64,000 nt of DNA from Hedera helix (taxonomy: Eukaryota > Streptophyta > Magnoliopsida > Apiales > Araliaceae): NCBI GenBank assembly GCA_947179155.2, contig OX359282.1, forward strand, positions 5,025,501 through 5,089,500, read 5' to 3'. A program made the translations under genes and the position numbers. Below are positions 1-11,689 of the stretch, in pieces (position 1 is the stretch's first letter; every line of letters starts with the position of its first letter). The notes beneath the pieces were generated by a model that was not told the DNA's origin, did not search any database, and worked only from the letters and a program-made list of their open reading frames with translations.

Positions 1-1
1 A

Positions 2-610
2 GGAGAAGCAAAATTGTTGGGACCCGAGTTGGTACGCTTGACGACCGAAAAGATCCAAATGATCCGACAACGAATACAGACCGCACAAGAACGACAAAAG
101 AGTTATGCTGATCTTCATCGGAGAGACGAAAGTTTCAACGTCGGAGATCATGTATTCTTACGTGTTTCTCCATGGAAAGGGGTTACGAGATTCGGAAAGA
201 GAGGAAAGCTCAACCCTCGATTTATTGGCCCATTTGAAATTCTCGATCGAATAGGAACCGTAGCCTACAGACTAGCCCTACCACCAAGTATGTCTCGCAT
301 CCATAACGTTTTTCACATATCTATGTTACGTAAATATGTGAAGGACCCAAACCACGTCATTGAGTTAGAACCAGACGTTATAGCAGAGGATTTAACATAC
401 GAGGAGGTACCTGTTAAGATCCTGGATAAGAAGGAGCAGATCCTACGCTCAAAGGTTATACCTCAAGTTAAGGTTTTATGGAGGAACCAAGATACTGAGG
501 AAATGACCTGGGAGCTAGAATCTGAGATGAAATCTAAGTATCCTTACCTTTTCGATATGTCAGGTACGTCAATTTCGGGGACGAAATTTCATAAGGAGGG
601 GAGGTTGTAA
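2..610 (+). CDS. Ty3/gypsy polyprotein, C-terminal end (integrase C-terminus and chromodomain-like tail), 5' truncated by window
   Basis: The frame is open from base 2, so the true start lies outside the window. Residues here are numbered from the TTG at 14. The segment GDHVFLRVSPWKGVTRFGKRG at about 44-63, followed by FIGPFEIL at 70-77, is the GPY/F module at the integrase C-terminus of plant chromoviruses. The next stretch, including HNVFHISMLRKY at about 97-108, is also typical. Residues about 130-180 (VKVLWRNQ, then EEMTWE) match the degenerate chromodomain of Tekay/Del-type elements, which is thought to guide integration into chromatin. The stop codon at 608-610 overlaps the first bases of the LTR. 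No frameshift is visible in this part. The family assignment is secure; the clade is an inference from these motifs. Confidence 0.9.
   Translation, partial: GEAKLLGPELVRLTTEKIQMIRQRIQTAQERQKSYADLHRRDESFNVGDHVFLRVSPWKGVTRFGKRGKLNPRFIGPFEILDRIGTVAYRLALPPSMSRIHNVFHISMLRKYVKDPNHVIELEPDVIAEDLTYEEVPVKILDKKEQILRSKVIPQVKVLWRNQDTEEMTWELESEMKSKYPYLFDMSGTSISGTKFHKEGRL
593..604 (+). promoter_or_regulatory. Polypurine tract of the plus-strand gypsy element
   Basis: An uninterrupted purine run lies directly before the TG that starts the LTR. It is preceded by the GGGGACGAAATTTC signature usual at the 3' end of plant chromovirus polyproteins. It would prime plus-strand DNA synthesis during reverse transcription. 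Confidence 0.8.
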
Positions 611-1014
611 GACCCCGAATTTTATGAAATACAAAATTTAATTTTTCTTCATATATATTTTTTTTGAAACAGTAAGTGGTTAAATTAACAAAATTGAAAG
701 TTAAGGATGTTATGTGCAAATTTTATTTTGTCGGACAATATTCGCTTTGTCGGGGAATATTCGTTTGGTCGGGGAATATTCGTGCCGTACGACGGCGCCG
801 AAATAATAAATTATTGGTGGACCCCACAACGGAATATTTGTCGGATATAGAAAACGACAGAAGTAACCTTTTTAAATAAAAATAGTCAACGGAACTGTTA
901 AAATACCGGTGATAAAAGAATAGTAGCATACGGTAGTTTATGGTATTTTCTGTAGCACACGGTACTCTACAGTAACACACGGTATTGCATAGTGTCTCAT
1001 ATTATTGGTCTGAT

Positions 1015-1290
1015 AATTGACACCGTAACTGTTACGCATCATTTCATCGATAATTGTCACTGCATAATATTTTATATTATCAATTCAATAATTGTTGTTA
1101 CACAGTATTTTGCATTATTGATTTAATAATTGTCATTACACTGTATTTTATATCATTGAGTCAATAATTGTTGTTGCACTGTTTTTAAAATTATTGAACC
1201 TAATAATTGTCACAGTAACATATGCACAGTAATTCACATTATTGAATCAATAATTGTCATTACACAGTAACGTATGCTTTATTTTACATT
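1015..1290 (+). repeat. Degenerate AT-rich tandem repeat in LTR
   Basis: The phrase AATAATTGTCATTACACAGT recurs with variations about every 45-50 bp. The block lies upstream of the TATA box, in the presumed U3 region. Confidence 0.6.
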
Positions 1291-1403
1291 ATTGTTATCT
1301 CTATTATGATGTTATTTAAACAGTTGTATTTCATTAATTTATTGACTTGATATCTAAGAGCTAACTATACTGTATTTATAACAATTAGTCATAATAATTG
1401 AAT

Positions 1404-1690
1404 TGATAAAGTTATTTGTTTATAATATAAAGTTAGGTGATTATTAGGTGATATGAAATGAATGGTGTAGATTAAAGTTGAATAATTGAATTGATTTGTT
1501 TATAATATAAAGTTAGGCGATTATTAGGTAATATGAAATGAATGGTGTAGATTAAAGTGTGAATTATTGTTGAATAATTAAATTGATTTGTTTATAATAT
1601 AAAGTTAGGTGATTATTAGGTGATATGAAATGAATGGTGTAGATTAAAGATAATATAATATTTGAAATGGATGGTGTAGATTAAAAGATG
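1404..1690 (+). repeat. Tandem repeat in LTR U3, about three copies
   Basis: The phrases TATAATATAAAGTTAGGTGA and GAAATGAATGGTGTAGATTA recur three times, with a partial fourth copy. The unit is about 80-100 bp. It sits just upstream of the LTR TATA box, where enhancer-like repeats often occur. Confidence 0.75.
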
Positions 1691-1737
1691 ATCTTTAAAT
1701 GAATGGTTTAGATTAAATGAATGATGAGATTTTTGGC

Positions 1738-1745
1738 TATAAATA
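1738..1745 (+). promoter_or_regulatory. LTR TATA box
   Basis: TATAAATA in a GC-flanked context (GGC before, GAAGCC after), in the middle of the LTR and followed by a pyrimidine-rich leader. It is the likely core promoter of the element. Confidence 0.6.
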
Positions 1746-2063
1746 GAAGCCTTAACTTAAAGATTTTTCATAAACTTCCTTACTTGTTCTTTCTTTCTCT
1801 CTCTAAATACTTCTTGTGAAAGTTCTCTCTAAGTGTGCTTAAGTCATCTTGAGTATTTGTGAAGATCTATAAGTATACGTGTACTGTTCAAGTTAATCAA
1901 CCTCATTTAAATCAATATCCAGTCACGTGTTACGGTAAGGGATACCATCTTTTTCATCTTCCATTATTCAAACATACTATGGTAGGGATTATCATTATTT
2001 GATTCTCGATAATAATATTGTTTCTTCCTTACTCATAAGACGTGCCTTTTATTTCCATGTATT

Positions 2064-2340
2064 AAATTGTGGGAATAACCTTACGGAGCGGATTGCCGCC
2101 TGTTGGTGAATAACCTTTCGTATTCATTCATTATTAATCTCTGAGAATAACCTTACGGAGCGGATTGCCGCCTGTTTGGTGAATAACTCTTTGTACTCAA
2201 ATTCTATTAAATTGTGGGAATAACCTTACGGAGCGGATTGCCGCCTGTTTGGTGAATAACTCTTTGTACTCAAATTCTATTAAATTGTGGGAATAACCTT
2301 ACGGAGCGGATTGCCGCCTGTTGGTGAATAACCCTTTGTA
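2064..2340 (+). repeat. 73-bp tandem repeat, four copies, in LTR
   Basis: The phrase ACCTTACGGAGCGGATTGCC occurs four times, with copies starting near 2071, 2143, 2216 and 2289, so the spacing is 72-73 bp. It lies downstream of the TATA box and is more GC-rich than its surroundings. Confidence 0.85.
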
Positions 2341-3513
2341 TTAATTTCATTCACCTTTTGTTAATCAAACCTGCTACGGTAAGGGATATTATTTTCTTTC
2401 ATACTCCTAAATCGAAATTTATTATGGAACTATTGCTTCTATAATTCCTGAAAATATTATATGTTCCATAATAGTTGAACTTCATTATTTCAACTGAACC
2501 TTCCTATTTACGTGAACCTTTCTATTGAATTGTAACCGTTATTCTGAACTGTGGATCTTGAATTTCACTCCACATCATGTTGACAATTTGGACATTATTT
2601 GAATATGTACAAAGTAAACTTCCGATACTTATTGTTATCCTATTTCTTCTGTTCATCATTTATATCATTCTAATCATCCAAAAATCAAGCTGTTGTGAAT
2701 ATCTGTGGCCGGGGGCACAGATGTGATATATTTGTTGAACATATGATAGGTTAAAGGCGATATAATAGGTTAAAGGCGATACATATGTTCGGTGTCTTTT
2801 ATGGCACGTGGTGAATGTTCTCTTTGGCCCGTAGTGCAAAGATGAACTGTTGTTTGGTATGATTATGACCAAAGGCTGAATCTGGTATAATCATGACCGT
2901 TGGTGCTATATTGAATATCTTTGGCCCGTAGTACAAAGATGAACTGTTGATGTGCATGATTATGATCAGGAACTGTGAATTTGTATTATCTTGACTAATG
3001 ATATTTCAGATGATAAAAGTTGATGATGTTTTTCCTAAAAAGAGAACCGAGTGGACATTATAGTCTGCATTATTCTTCTAATAGATTACTCATTCCGCTG
3101 CTATTATTGATCTGAACGTTGTTTAAGAATTTAACTGCAGTTTTTGATATAAACCTTGTAGTCTATTGTATTCTATCAAGAACTCAATTGTTGAAGACTA
3201 ATGATAATTTATTCATCATTATCTTAGTCATGATATTCTTTACTGGGCTATTTGAGCTCACCCTTTCTTTTGTTCCATTGTTTTTCAACAGGAGATGGAA
3301 ACATAACAGGGTCTAGCCGGGGAATGGAGTGAGGGTCCGAGGAATAGTTATCATAGTTTTCACGTTTTGTAAAATAGTGTGGCAATAATAGTGAAGACTT
3401 AGTTGTGTATTATTATACACTGTATTGTTGTACGTTGTGCTTTGTTGTAATAATTTTGTTGTAGTATTTTGACGACTCAAGTTTGGGCTGTGTGGGCCCA
3501 GATTTGGGGGCGT

Positions 3514-3541
3514 CACACACACACACACACACACACACACC
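3514..3541. repeat. (CA)n microsatellite
   Basis: About 14 CA repeats directly abutting the LTR end, which obscures the exact LTR boundary and the target-site duplication. Confidence 0.95.
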
Positions 3542-4134
3542 AATTCTCCCAATACATACTCACATGTTTAGGCTTCAATTTTAATCCATTCTTGGGCTTC
3601 TTTATCTTTCCATTTAGGCCACACTTCCTTAATTGATTGGGCCTCTAATTATCTACAAACATTAATCAAGTTGGGTTTCCCTTAGGTTTTAACCCTAGAA
3701 CCTTAATAAACCTAAGTTATTGGCTCCTAAATTCTCTACAACCCAATTCACCAACTAAGTTAGGATTGAATCATTTAATTATGGTTTTGGTAACTAAGTT
3801 AGGTTAACCTAGTTAGCTCACCAATCAAATCGGATATAATTAGGGTTTCTTCTCCTAGTTCTATACCAACCGATTTAGTTAGGTATTTAGTCAAATTTTA
3901 ATTTTTGTATTTTTGAATAGTGAATACGTTCTTTATTCATGAATGTAAAATTTTGAAAAAACGGATAACGCTTTGAGCGTGAATAGTGTTTTTCGCGCTA
4001 TTTTTTCAAGAAAATATTTTTCTTTCACTAACACATATAATGCCTCATATAACACATCGATTAGATCACAAAAATCATCTTTATTAATCATTTACAATCA
4101 TATTACAAGTGCTACAAAATTTTGGATCATTACA
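3542..4134 (-). mobile_element. Possible fragment of a minus-strand gypsy LTR (U3 part)
   Basis: The style of this stretch (GGGCTT/GGGCC phrases, short TAGTTAGGT blocks) resembles the U3 part of the solo LTR near 47.9-48.6 kb. It ends GGATCATTACA, comparable with the GGTCATTACA that ends that LTR. No second terminus was found, so it is at best truncated. The similarity was judged by eye only. Confidence 0.35.
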
Positions 4135-4687
4135 GGTTATTTCATTATAAATTCATAACATTTGTAATATAATATGTTGCTAAAATAGAAATGTTGCATG
4201 GTTGTTTGATTTTAAATTAAAAATAATTGAACAAAGCAATATAAAAAATGAGAGAAATTTAACTTAGGAAAAATGGGAGTAATCGAGTAATCAAGGTTAG
4301 GGCGGGATGGGGTATTTTTTTCAAGGTTAAGTCTGGTTCGAAGGATAGTTCCATTTGGCGAGGTGGGTATGGGGAGGAGTCTCCCAGACTACACCCATGA
4401 TGCAGTAAGATTTAAAAGATAACTACAAAAGCATAAGCAAATTAAGTCCATTAATTTTGAGAAAATATATTAAGAATTAAAATTTTAAGTACTCTTGGGG
4501 CATATGCGATAAAGTTTTACATTAGATAATGACATATGCGATAATGTTGAGATAATGACATATTATCAACAAAAATTTTACATTAGATAAAATTACTCTT
4601 ATCCTTATAACACATTTTAATGCCAACATTGTTGTGCCAGTTTATCAATTTAATTTTACTCATTATCTTTTTTAGATAAAGTGGTAA

Positions 4688-5592
4688 AGGGACTGTTTGA
4701 TAAAACTGAATGAAATGGTTAAGTAATCTGAATGAACTGAATGAAGCTGAATACTGAATGAAAAAAATTATTTGATAATTGATACGTCTAAAACATCTAA
4801 ATAATAGTCTTTTACTATTTTACCCATTTAAGCTATGTTGAACAAGTATATAATTTTGTCTGGATGTATTAAAAAATATATAAAACAAAAAAAGAATATA
4901 TGAAACAGAGCCCAAATTAACATTGTTCCTATTTTTCAAAAACACATCTTCTCTCTTAGTTTTTCTCTTGAATTTCCTTTTTTGAAAAAAATATAAATAG
5001 ATAGGGCTGCATAAGACCAGAGACAATAAGAGGAGGAATTGTCTTTTCTACAAAAAGATTATTCCAGCTTGACATATTACATCAAACTCAAGATCAAATT
5101 AGGGCTTAAATTTCAATATACATGTGTGCATACATATACCGAAAGAAACAGAGAGAGATAACCTCAACTACAAAGCTTTATCAAATCCATACTATAATAA
5201 TATAATTTAGAAGAATTAAATACATAACTAAACTAGAAATATATCAAAACTACAGACCTAATTTATTTTTTGTAACCATAGCAATTTCAAAAGATAAGGG
5301 TTATCTGTCAGAAATTGTGGAAGGAGATGGAGATGGAGAGGAATCGAAGCCGTGGTGGAGGTAAGCGAAGAAGAGAGAGTGAAGATGGAGATGGAAACGA
5401 CCGAAGCTGCAGAGAAGCGATGGCTATTTGGGTAAAAAAAATATTGTTCAGAGCCAACTTTTTTAAGAAGAATCGCTCAGATGTATCCAGTCCGACTCAG
5501 ATTATAAAACTTGTAAACAAACAGTCTGAATGGCTTATTCGGTCATATCTTGACTCATTCAGACTTATTCAGTCCTAAACAAACAACCCATT
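4688..5592. mobile_element. Candidate MITE-like element with imperfect terminal inverted repeats
   Basis: The left end GGGACTGTTTGATAAAACTG resembles the reverse complement of the right end (GGGTTGTTTGTTTAGGACTG). Both ends are followed by repeated CTGAATGA/CTGAATAA motifs as subterminal repeats. No convincing target-site duplication was found. The interior holds a short Arg/Glu-rich reading frame (5315-5578) that I do not consider a gene. Between 4135 and 4687 I see nothing but AT-rich DNA and a short G-rich stretch near 4300-4390. Confidence 0.4.
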
Positions 5593-5907
5593 TCTCTTTG
5601 GTTTATTAGTCTCTTTGTCTTCTACATTGTCTCACATATATTTTAAGAACAATATTAGGGATTTCAAATTAATCTCGACATTAAATATTTTAATGATACT
5701 TTATGGCATAACTAATTATATGAGATTTACTTAACCAATGTAATGATGACATATCATTTGAAACACTTTTTGAGACAAAAAAATTGAAGACACCTAGTAT
5801 ACCCATATTTTAATTGGTAATTTCTTTTTTAAACAATTATCTGTATTTTATATTATGTTTGTTTAATATTTAAAATTAGTAAATTTATTTTAAATATAAT
5901 GTACTAT

Positions 5908-5924
5908 CACACGCATCGCGTGTG
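5908..5924. repeat. Perfect short hairpin
   Basis: CACACGC, a three-base ATC loop, then GCGTGTG, in otherwise AT-rich DNA. Similar GC-rich palindromes occur in old plant transposon remnants, but no element boundary is visible here. The stretch 5593-6597 holds no recognisable gene. Confidence 0.6.
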
Positions 5925-6597
5925 CATGCATACTGTATTGATTATGTCTTATGTTGTAAAAATTTGTTCACAAGGACTTTAAAATGAATAATGCATTCCT
6001 ATAATTATGTGTAACATTTCTTCCGTTAGATGTGGACTTGATTTCTCAATTCATGTGGGCTTGTTATCCCACCATGCTTTGATTTGGTTTATGATGGGGC
6101 TGGTGAAAATTTTGCCCCTGTGATATTTGCTACTTGTAGTCTGGGCTTGGGCCCTCTTTCGTTTAAAAAAAATAGAAAAGAAAGAAAGAAGAAATTTATT
6201 ATTGTTGATGAAATTTAACACAAAAATATTTTGGTGACTAAAAATGGTTATAAAAATAAGATACAAAATGATAGGTTTAATTAGGATTTGATATAATCAT
6301 TGGATACACTCATGTCCGATAAAGCATCCACGAATTATAATTTGACACATTATTTAGTATCTAATTCTTTGTAAACGCATTTTGTTACCGTAACATTACT
6401 TAATTTAACGAGAGGGTTACCTCATTATAGAGTTGGCTTGGTCAAAAAATACCCAAAAGTTTTAAATTTTAATCTCAAATAAATATATACGATAACAAAA
6501 AAATTAATAAAAATTATGACTTTTTATATAGAAAATTCACGATTAAGTAAGCATTTTTAACATAAAAGGAAAATAATATTTTAATCAAAATATACAC

Positions 6598-6856
6598 ATT
6601 CTACTCTGAATTATAAGATCACTATTGAATTTCTAAAAGCCAATTTGAGACATCTTTAAATTTTAAATTGACATAACTAATTTAAGTTTTAAAAATAATA
6701 AATCTTATAATTAATAGTAATTTTTAGGTATTTTATGATATTTATAATTGTACTGACATAAACTAAATGAATTCATGTCAATTTTGAGTTTGAAATATTT
6801 AAAATTGACTTTTAAAAATTCATATTAGTCTTATAATTTAGAACGGAGGATAGTAT
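6598..6856. mobile_element. Probable Stowaway-type MITE
   Basis: The left end CTACTCTGAATTATAAGATC matches the reverse complement of the right end (CTCCGTTCTAAATTATAAGA). The inverted similarity continues about 50 bp inward (TCTAAAAGCCAATTT against TTTAAAAGTCAATTTT). The CTCCGTTC-type terminus and the 259-bp size fit Tc1/mariner-related Stowaway MITEs. The TA target duplication is plausible but trivial in this sequence. Confidence 0.5.
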
Positions 6857-7551
6857 GTTAAAACTAATTTCCTAATTAAAATATACTATTATATTTATAA
6901 AAAATAAATTAAAGAAAAAAAATCTCCTAATTAAATATATCTACTGTTATAATTAATTTTAAAGTAATTCTTTTTTCTCTCTCCATTTTCACTGGCATTT
7001 TTTTTTTTCTTTTCTACACGTATGATGAGATGAAATTATTCAATTGTGCAGGAATCCAATATCGTCGGAGCTGTAGATCATACGGAGTTATGTTTTGGAG
7101 TTTTTCAATTCCTCAAAATTACTAATTTGTTCTTCTTCTTTTTAATATTATCATTACAATCATTTCAATATATTTTTTGATCGATTGTTTTAACTTGCAA
7201 ATATGTCTCTTTTTGCGGAAGTCACTCCTAATTTTAGAGAGACCCTCTTCTTGATGTCTCTGTTTTTATACTCTAATAATTTTTATATTCTTATGGAGTT
7301 TATTTTTTTTTCTTTTGTATGACTAGTTTTCTCTATAATAAGATCGGGTTGTCATTCTCATCTCTTGTGAGAATTTGTTTTTTTCCATTTGGGAGATTAT
7401 TTTTTTCGTTTGTGAGAAATTTTTCGGTACGACTTGTTCAAATTTAAATGTGACACTATTATAATGACTTGTATTTCCGTTATTTGTGTTGAAAATTTTC
7501 TCAAATCTATATATTCTATTATTATTTTTATAATATAACTATTTTTCAAAA

Positions 7552-7580
7552 GTATATATATATATATATATATATATATA
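7552..7580. repeat. (TA)n microsatellite
   Basis: Uninterrupted TA run flanking the left end of the Mutator-like element. It hides any 9-bp target duplication on this side. Nothing gene-like is seen in 6857-7551. Confidence 0.9.
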
Positions 7581-9565
7581 ACGATTATAACACAGAACTT
7601 GTTCAGTTTTAAACATTTGGTCACTAATCTTTTAAAAAATAGAATTTGGTCACTAAACTTTTTAAAATTTATCAATTTGACCATTCCGTCCAATTTAGCT
7701 GACAGACGTTAACTTTCTAAACTCCATTTCAGACGTGGCTTAAAAAAAAAAACAAAGTAAAGAAATGCTGATATGGCAAGTTGGCTTCCAACTTGGGATT
7801 ATTAGTATATTTGGCTTCCAACGTGGATTAGGATTCCAACTAGGCTAAAACCTCTTTAAATAAATTACATTAAAAGAATAAAAGTGATAGAAACATGATT
7901 TTTTTTGCTTAAAAAAATAAAATCTTATCTTTTTCATCAAAATAACACTCCTCCTTTTCTACAAAAGAGTTTAATTTAATTTTTATCCAAATTCATCTCA
8001 TGTGAATTTTTTTTTAACTTTTGAAATAACAATTTTGTTCTTCATAATATTTTAAATAATTTAAAATATTAACTTTTACACTAATTAAAATCAAATCAAT
8101 TAAGATTAATTTATTATTTAAAATTGATAAATTGCAAAAAGAATTCCTTGATAATATTTTTAAAAATATTAAATATTATTCTAATTAAAATCAAATAAAT
8201 TTAGATTAATTTTATATTTTAAAATTCATAAATTGCAAAAAGAATTCCTTGATAATATTTTTTAAAATATTAATTGTTATACTAATTAAAATTCATAAAT
8301 TGCAAAAAGAATTCCAAGATGGAATAAAAATAAATAAATTATTAATTATGTGGAAAAAATAATTAAAATAATAATAAAATTAAAATAAATATTTTAATTT
8401 ATTTTTTTATAATCTTTTTAATAATTCCTTTTTGCCATTAATAAAACAAACATACAGTTCTTTTCTTCCCCAATTCTAAACCCTATTAATATTCATCCTT
8501 GCAATCACTTATTTTGTTGTTGTTCCAAATCAGAGACCAATTCAACACCAATGGCGACAGTCATGTTCCGAATCTGCTCCACCTCCTGCCATGTCTTTCT
8601 GTCTCTAACAAGAAATGGGTGAGCCAACAAACACGGAAACTGAGTCAACTAAGGGCAAATGGGTATCCGAAATTTGAGAGTTGAAGAAATCTCGATCTGG
8701 CGTGGCACCTTCTCCAACCCGGGAATGGCCTCCTTGCTGTCGATCACGTCATTGGTATCGCTGATGACATCAGAGGAGATGACGTCGGAGAAACTGGGGA
8801 GATAATGGAGCTTCCGAGATTGGGCAGTGGTTTTGAGACCGTGACGTCGAATGAGGATTTCGTATTTGTAGAAACATTAGGGGATGATGGGTGTTTCTTT
8901 TCTCCACCATGGCAGCAGTGCGTGGAAGATTTTGGAGGAATCTTAATGAACTGGAGGGGGGAAGAAGTAACAATAAGTGAATGGTTGGAATTGAAAACCC
9001 TAGAAAATTGCTCCAATCCCAAATCTACAACCCGTTGCAGACCCACCTATTTGAGACAATCAATTTGGGATTTCTTTGGATTATATTTGAGTATGGAAAC
9101 TGTTGAATGATTTGTGGAAGAAGAAACCAAATGATGAAGAAGAATATGAAGAAAAAATAATCAAATGAATAAATTTGTTCATTTTCTTTTAATTCTTGTT
9201 TTTATTTCTCATTTATTCAATCCTCTTTCTGTAATATTTTTGTTTTAATTTTTATATTAATTTCTTTAAGCAATTTTTGAACTTTTTTTTATTCACGTAA
9301 GCAATAATTAATTATTTTATTTTATTTTATTTTTGTGTTTCCACGTAGGAGAATAAGCAAATTGTGCCACATAAAGTATTTACATGTCATTTATTTTATT
9401 TTTTAAAAGTCACGTCAGAAAAAATTTAACGTCTGTCATCTAAATTGGACGGAATTGTCCAATTGATAATTTTAAAAAAATTTAATGACCCAATTCTATT
9501 TTTTAAAAGATTAGTGACCAAATGTTTAAAACTAAACAAGTTTAGTGGTGTAATCCTATGTTTTA
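7581..9565. mobile_element. Mutator-like element (MULE) with long terminal inverted repeats; Pack-MULE candidate
   Basis: The left end (7581 to about 7745) is the inverted copy of the right end (about 9405 to 9560). Shared phrases include AAACATTTGGTCACTAATCT, TTTTAAAAAATAGAATT and CCGTCCAATTTAG, followed by GACAGACGTTAA. Arms of this length and the CACGTGGC/GTGCCAC-type inner sequence are typical of plant MULEs. No transposase is present, so it is non-autonomous. The interior at about 8540-9130 is GC-richer and exon-like. A 9-bp duplication cannot be read in the flanking TA-rich DNA. Confidence 0.75.
8551..9110. pseudogene. Exon-like segment inside the MULE, possibly a captured gene fragment
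   Basis: The base composition rises clearly above the surroundings. Plus-strand frames are open at 8805-9110 (PRLGSGFETVTSNEDFVFVE near the start, 101 aa), and a minus-strand frame is also open at 8744-9046. An ATG at 8551 opens only a short frame. I do not recognise the protein. Since both strands are open over the same bases, the coding strand is undecided. It could be a captured host-gene piece, as in Pack-MULEs, or element-specific filler. Confidence 0.35.
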
Positions 9566-9598
9566 CCATATATAAATATATAGTATCCACTAGTCGAT

Positions 9599-9606
9599 AT
9601 TACAAT
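9599..9606. repeat. Left 8-bp target-site duplication of hAT element
   Basis: ATTACAAT, matched perfectly at 11682-11689. Eight base pairs is the hAT superfamily's diagnostic duplication length. Confidence 0.9.
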
Positions 9607-11681
9607 TAGGGCTGCAAACGATCCGAACCGAACTGAACATTGTCGAACTCGAACCTCATTAGTCGAACTCGAACATGTTCGTGTAGTATTATCGAACCAA
9701 CGCACTTGTGTGAGTTCGGTTCGTTAGTGTTCGCGAACATGTTCAAGTTCGCGAGCAGATCGTGTTCGACTATATGCTCGAGTTCGACTATAATGCTCGA
9801 GTTCGCGAGTATGCTCGAGTTCGCGAGCATGCTCGAGTTCGCGAGCATACTCGAGTTCGCCTATAATGCTCGAGTTCGTCTATTATGCTCGAGTTTGCAA
9901 AAATTAGGCTAAATATTTTTATTTTTTAAAAAAAAATTTAAAATTTAATTACAAGACTAAGAGGACTCAGATACTCGAGTTTATTTAGGAATTAGGAATA
10001 GCCAAATAAAATATAATATATCATAATATCATATTATAATATATTCATATATATTAAATTAGTAGTAGTGGTCAATATTATTGTTAATTATTTAATTAGT
10101 CTAGAATAAATAAATATTACTACTTTCAATTAACTTAAAAAAAGGGCGATATTACTACTTCCTCAGTTAATTAATTATTTTCATATTTTTGTATTTTTTA
10201 CTTTTAGGTAAAACAAAAGAAAAAAAATACTCCATCTATTTCATAAAAAAGAGTCTTATTTGAGATTTTTTTATAATGAAATTATAAAATTCTAAAATTT
10301 AAAATAATGTGAATTTAGTTGATTTAGATTAATTCAATATCTAATAAACTAATATTGTTAAGTTGTTAACCTTGAAATGTATTACTACTAGATACTTCTT
10401 CCGTTCTGAAATATAAGTAATAAGATCAACTGCTCAAGTATGAATTTTTAATTCAAAAGGAATGTGGTAATTAACTTTTGAATAACATAAATCTTGAGAA
10501 TTATTTTATAAAAAGTTTATAATTTTCATAATTATATTGTTTAAAACTAAATAATTTTTTCCTAAAAAACTGAAGTAATATATTAAATTTTACTATTTTG
10601 TAAATTAACTACAATTCTAATATCAAAGGCTCAAAGTAATTTAGAGATTTTTTGTGTTTTTTTTTCTTTCACCTTTTTGCTTATTTTAATTTTAATTATT
10701 AACTCATTTTAATTTCATGCAAACGGTACCGTGACATTGCTTTATTGGATTATTAAACTTTTTAAACACTATTTTTTTATACTAAATATGATTACTTAAT
10801 TGCATAAAACAAAGTTAGTTAATTATTTTTTCTCATCGTCTCACATATACACTATAAGTCTGTAACACTAAAAAATTCAAAAATTTTAAAATCAAGTTTA
10901 CACTTTTAAGTATATGGTTGATGGACAATAGGTTGATGTAAACAATGATTATTACTCTATTAGTGAAGTCTCGATACATTGATAACTTAATTTCTCTATT
11001 TTCTATCTTAATTTGGCAATTTCAATAACTCAAGCAAATGTAAGCAATTGTATTGTATCATTCTTTAATTAATGTCAAATTGTCATTGCATGAAGATTAA
11101 TGACATTATTTATGTGATTTATGACATGAGTTATAATTTATTAAATTATCAGTGATATAAATTGTAATAATCTAACAATCATTGTTAAAAAAATTATGAA
11201 AATATTACAATTATTTTAATTAAATTACAGATGAAGAAGTACACATTATTATTTATTAATTATTTAATAAAAATATGTACTTCTAATCAATTATTAAAAA
11301 AACAAAAAGATGTTTAAGTAATAAAAAAAAGAAAATTACTAAAAAATTAACAATTATTGATAAGACAAACTTTAAAATTTAATATGAAATAACTAATTAT
11401 TTGTATTTAGAATTTAAAAATATTAAACATGTAAGAAATACAATTCAATCTGGAGCAGCTAACGAACCGAACCGAACTGCGTCGAACACTAGCATAGTCG
11501 AACTCGAACTCGAACTGAACCGTTCACGAACATAGTCGAACCGAACCACATGGTTCGCGAACATGTTCGATCTAGCAATCGAACTCGATACCATGTGCGA
11601 GTTCGGCTCGAAAAAATCAAATAGTCGAACTCGAACCGAACCGAACCGGTTCGCAAACAGTTATGTTCGTTTGCAGCTTTA
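9607..11681. mobile_element. Non-autonomous hAT transposon
   Basis: The termini are TAGGGCTGCAAACGA at the left and, reading inward from the right, TAAAGCTGCAAACGA: 13 of 15 bases match. Perfect 8-bp duplications flank it. Both ends carry dense subterminal repeats of CGAACTCGAAC/GTTCGCGAAC type (9620-9890 and 11465-11660), probable transposase-binding sites. The 2.1-kb interior is AT-rich and has no transposase frame. Two Stowaway-like ends of the CTCCATCTATTTCATAA and CTTCTTCCGTTCTGAAATA kind occur at about 10223 and 10396 and may be older insertions. The short frames at 9606-9912 and 11489-11707 are just the subterminal repeats. Confidence 0.92.
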
Positions 11682-11689
11682 ATTACAAT
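11682..11689. repeat. Right 8-bp target-site duplication of hAT element
   Basis: ATTACAAT, identical to 9599-9606. Confidence 0.9.

Larger units (their letters stand above)
606..3517 (+). mobile_element. 3' LTR of a Ty3/gypsy (Tekay-like) retrotransposon
   Basis: It begins TGTAAGACCCC immediately after the polypurine tract and ends GGGGGCGTCACA, giving TG...CA and roughly inverted termini. The length is about 2.9 kb. The exact end is uncertain by about 2 bp because a CA microsatellite follows. Inside are degenerate AT-rich repeats (about 1015-1290), a second tandem block (1404-1690), a TATAAATA box at 1738-1745 and a GC-richer 73-bp tandem repeat (2064-2340). The 5' LTR and target-site duplication lie outside the window. 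Confidence 0.75.

Noticed and set aside
5908..5924. GC-rich hairpin as a Helitron 3' end
   Set aside because: No CTRR terminus lies at the expected distance after the hairpin.
9606..9912. Open frames over the Ser/Glu/Arg-rich repeats at the hAT ends (also 11489-11707)
   Set aside because: They are translations of CGAACTCGAAC-type subterminal transposon repeats.
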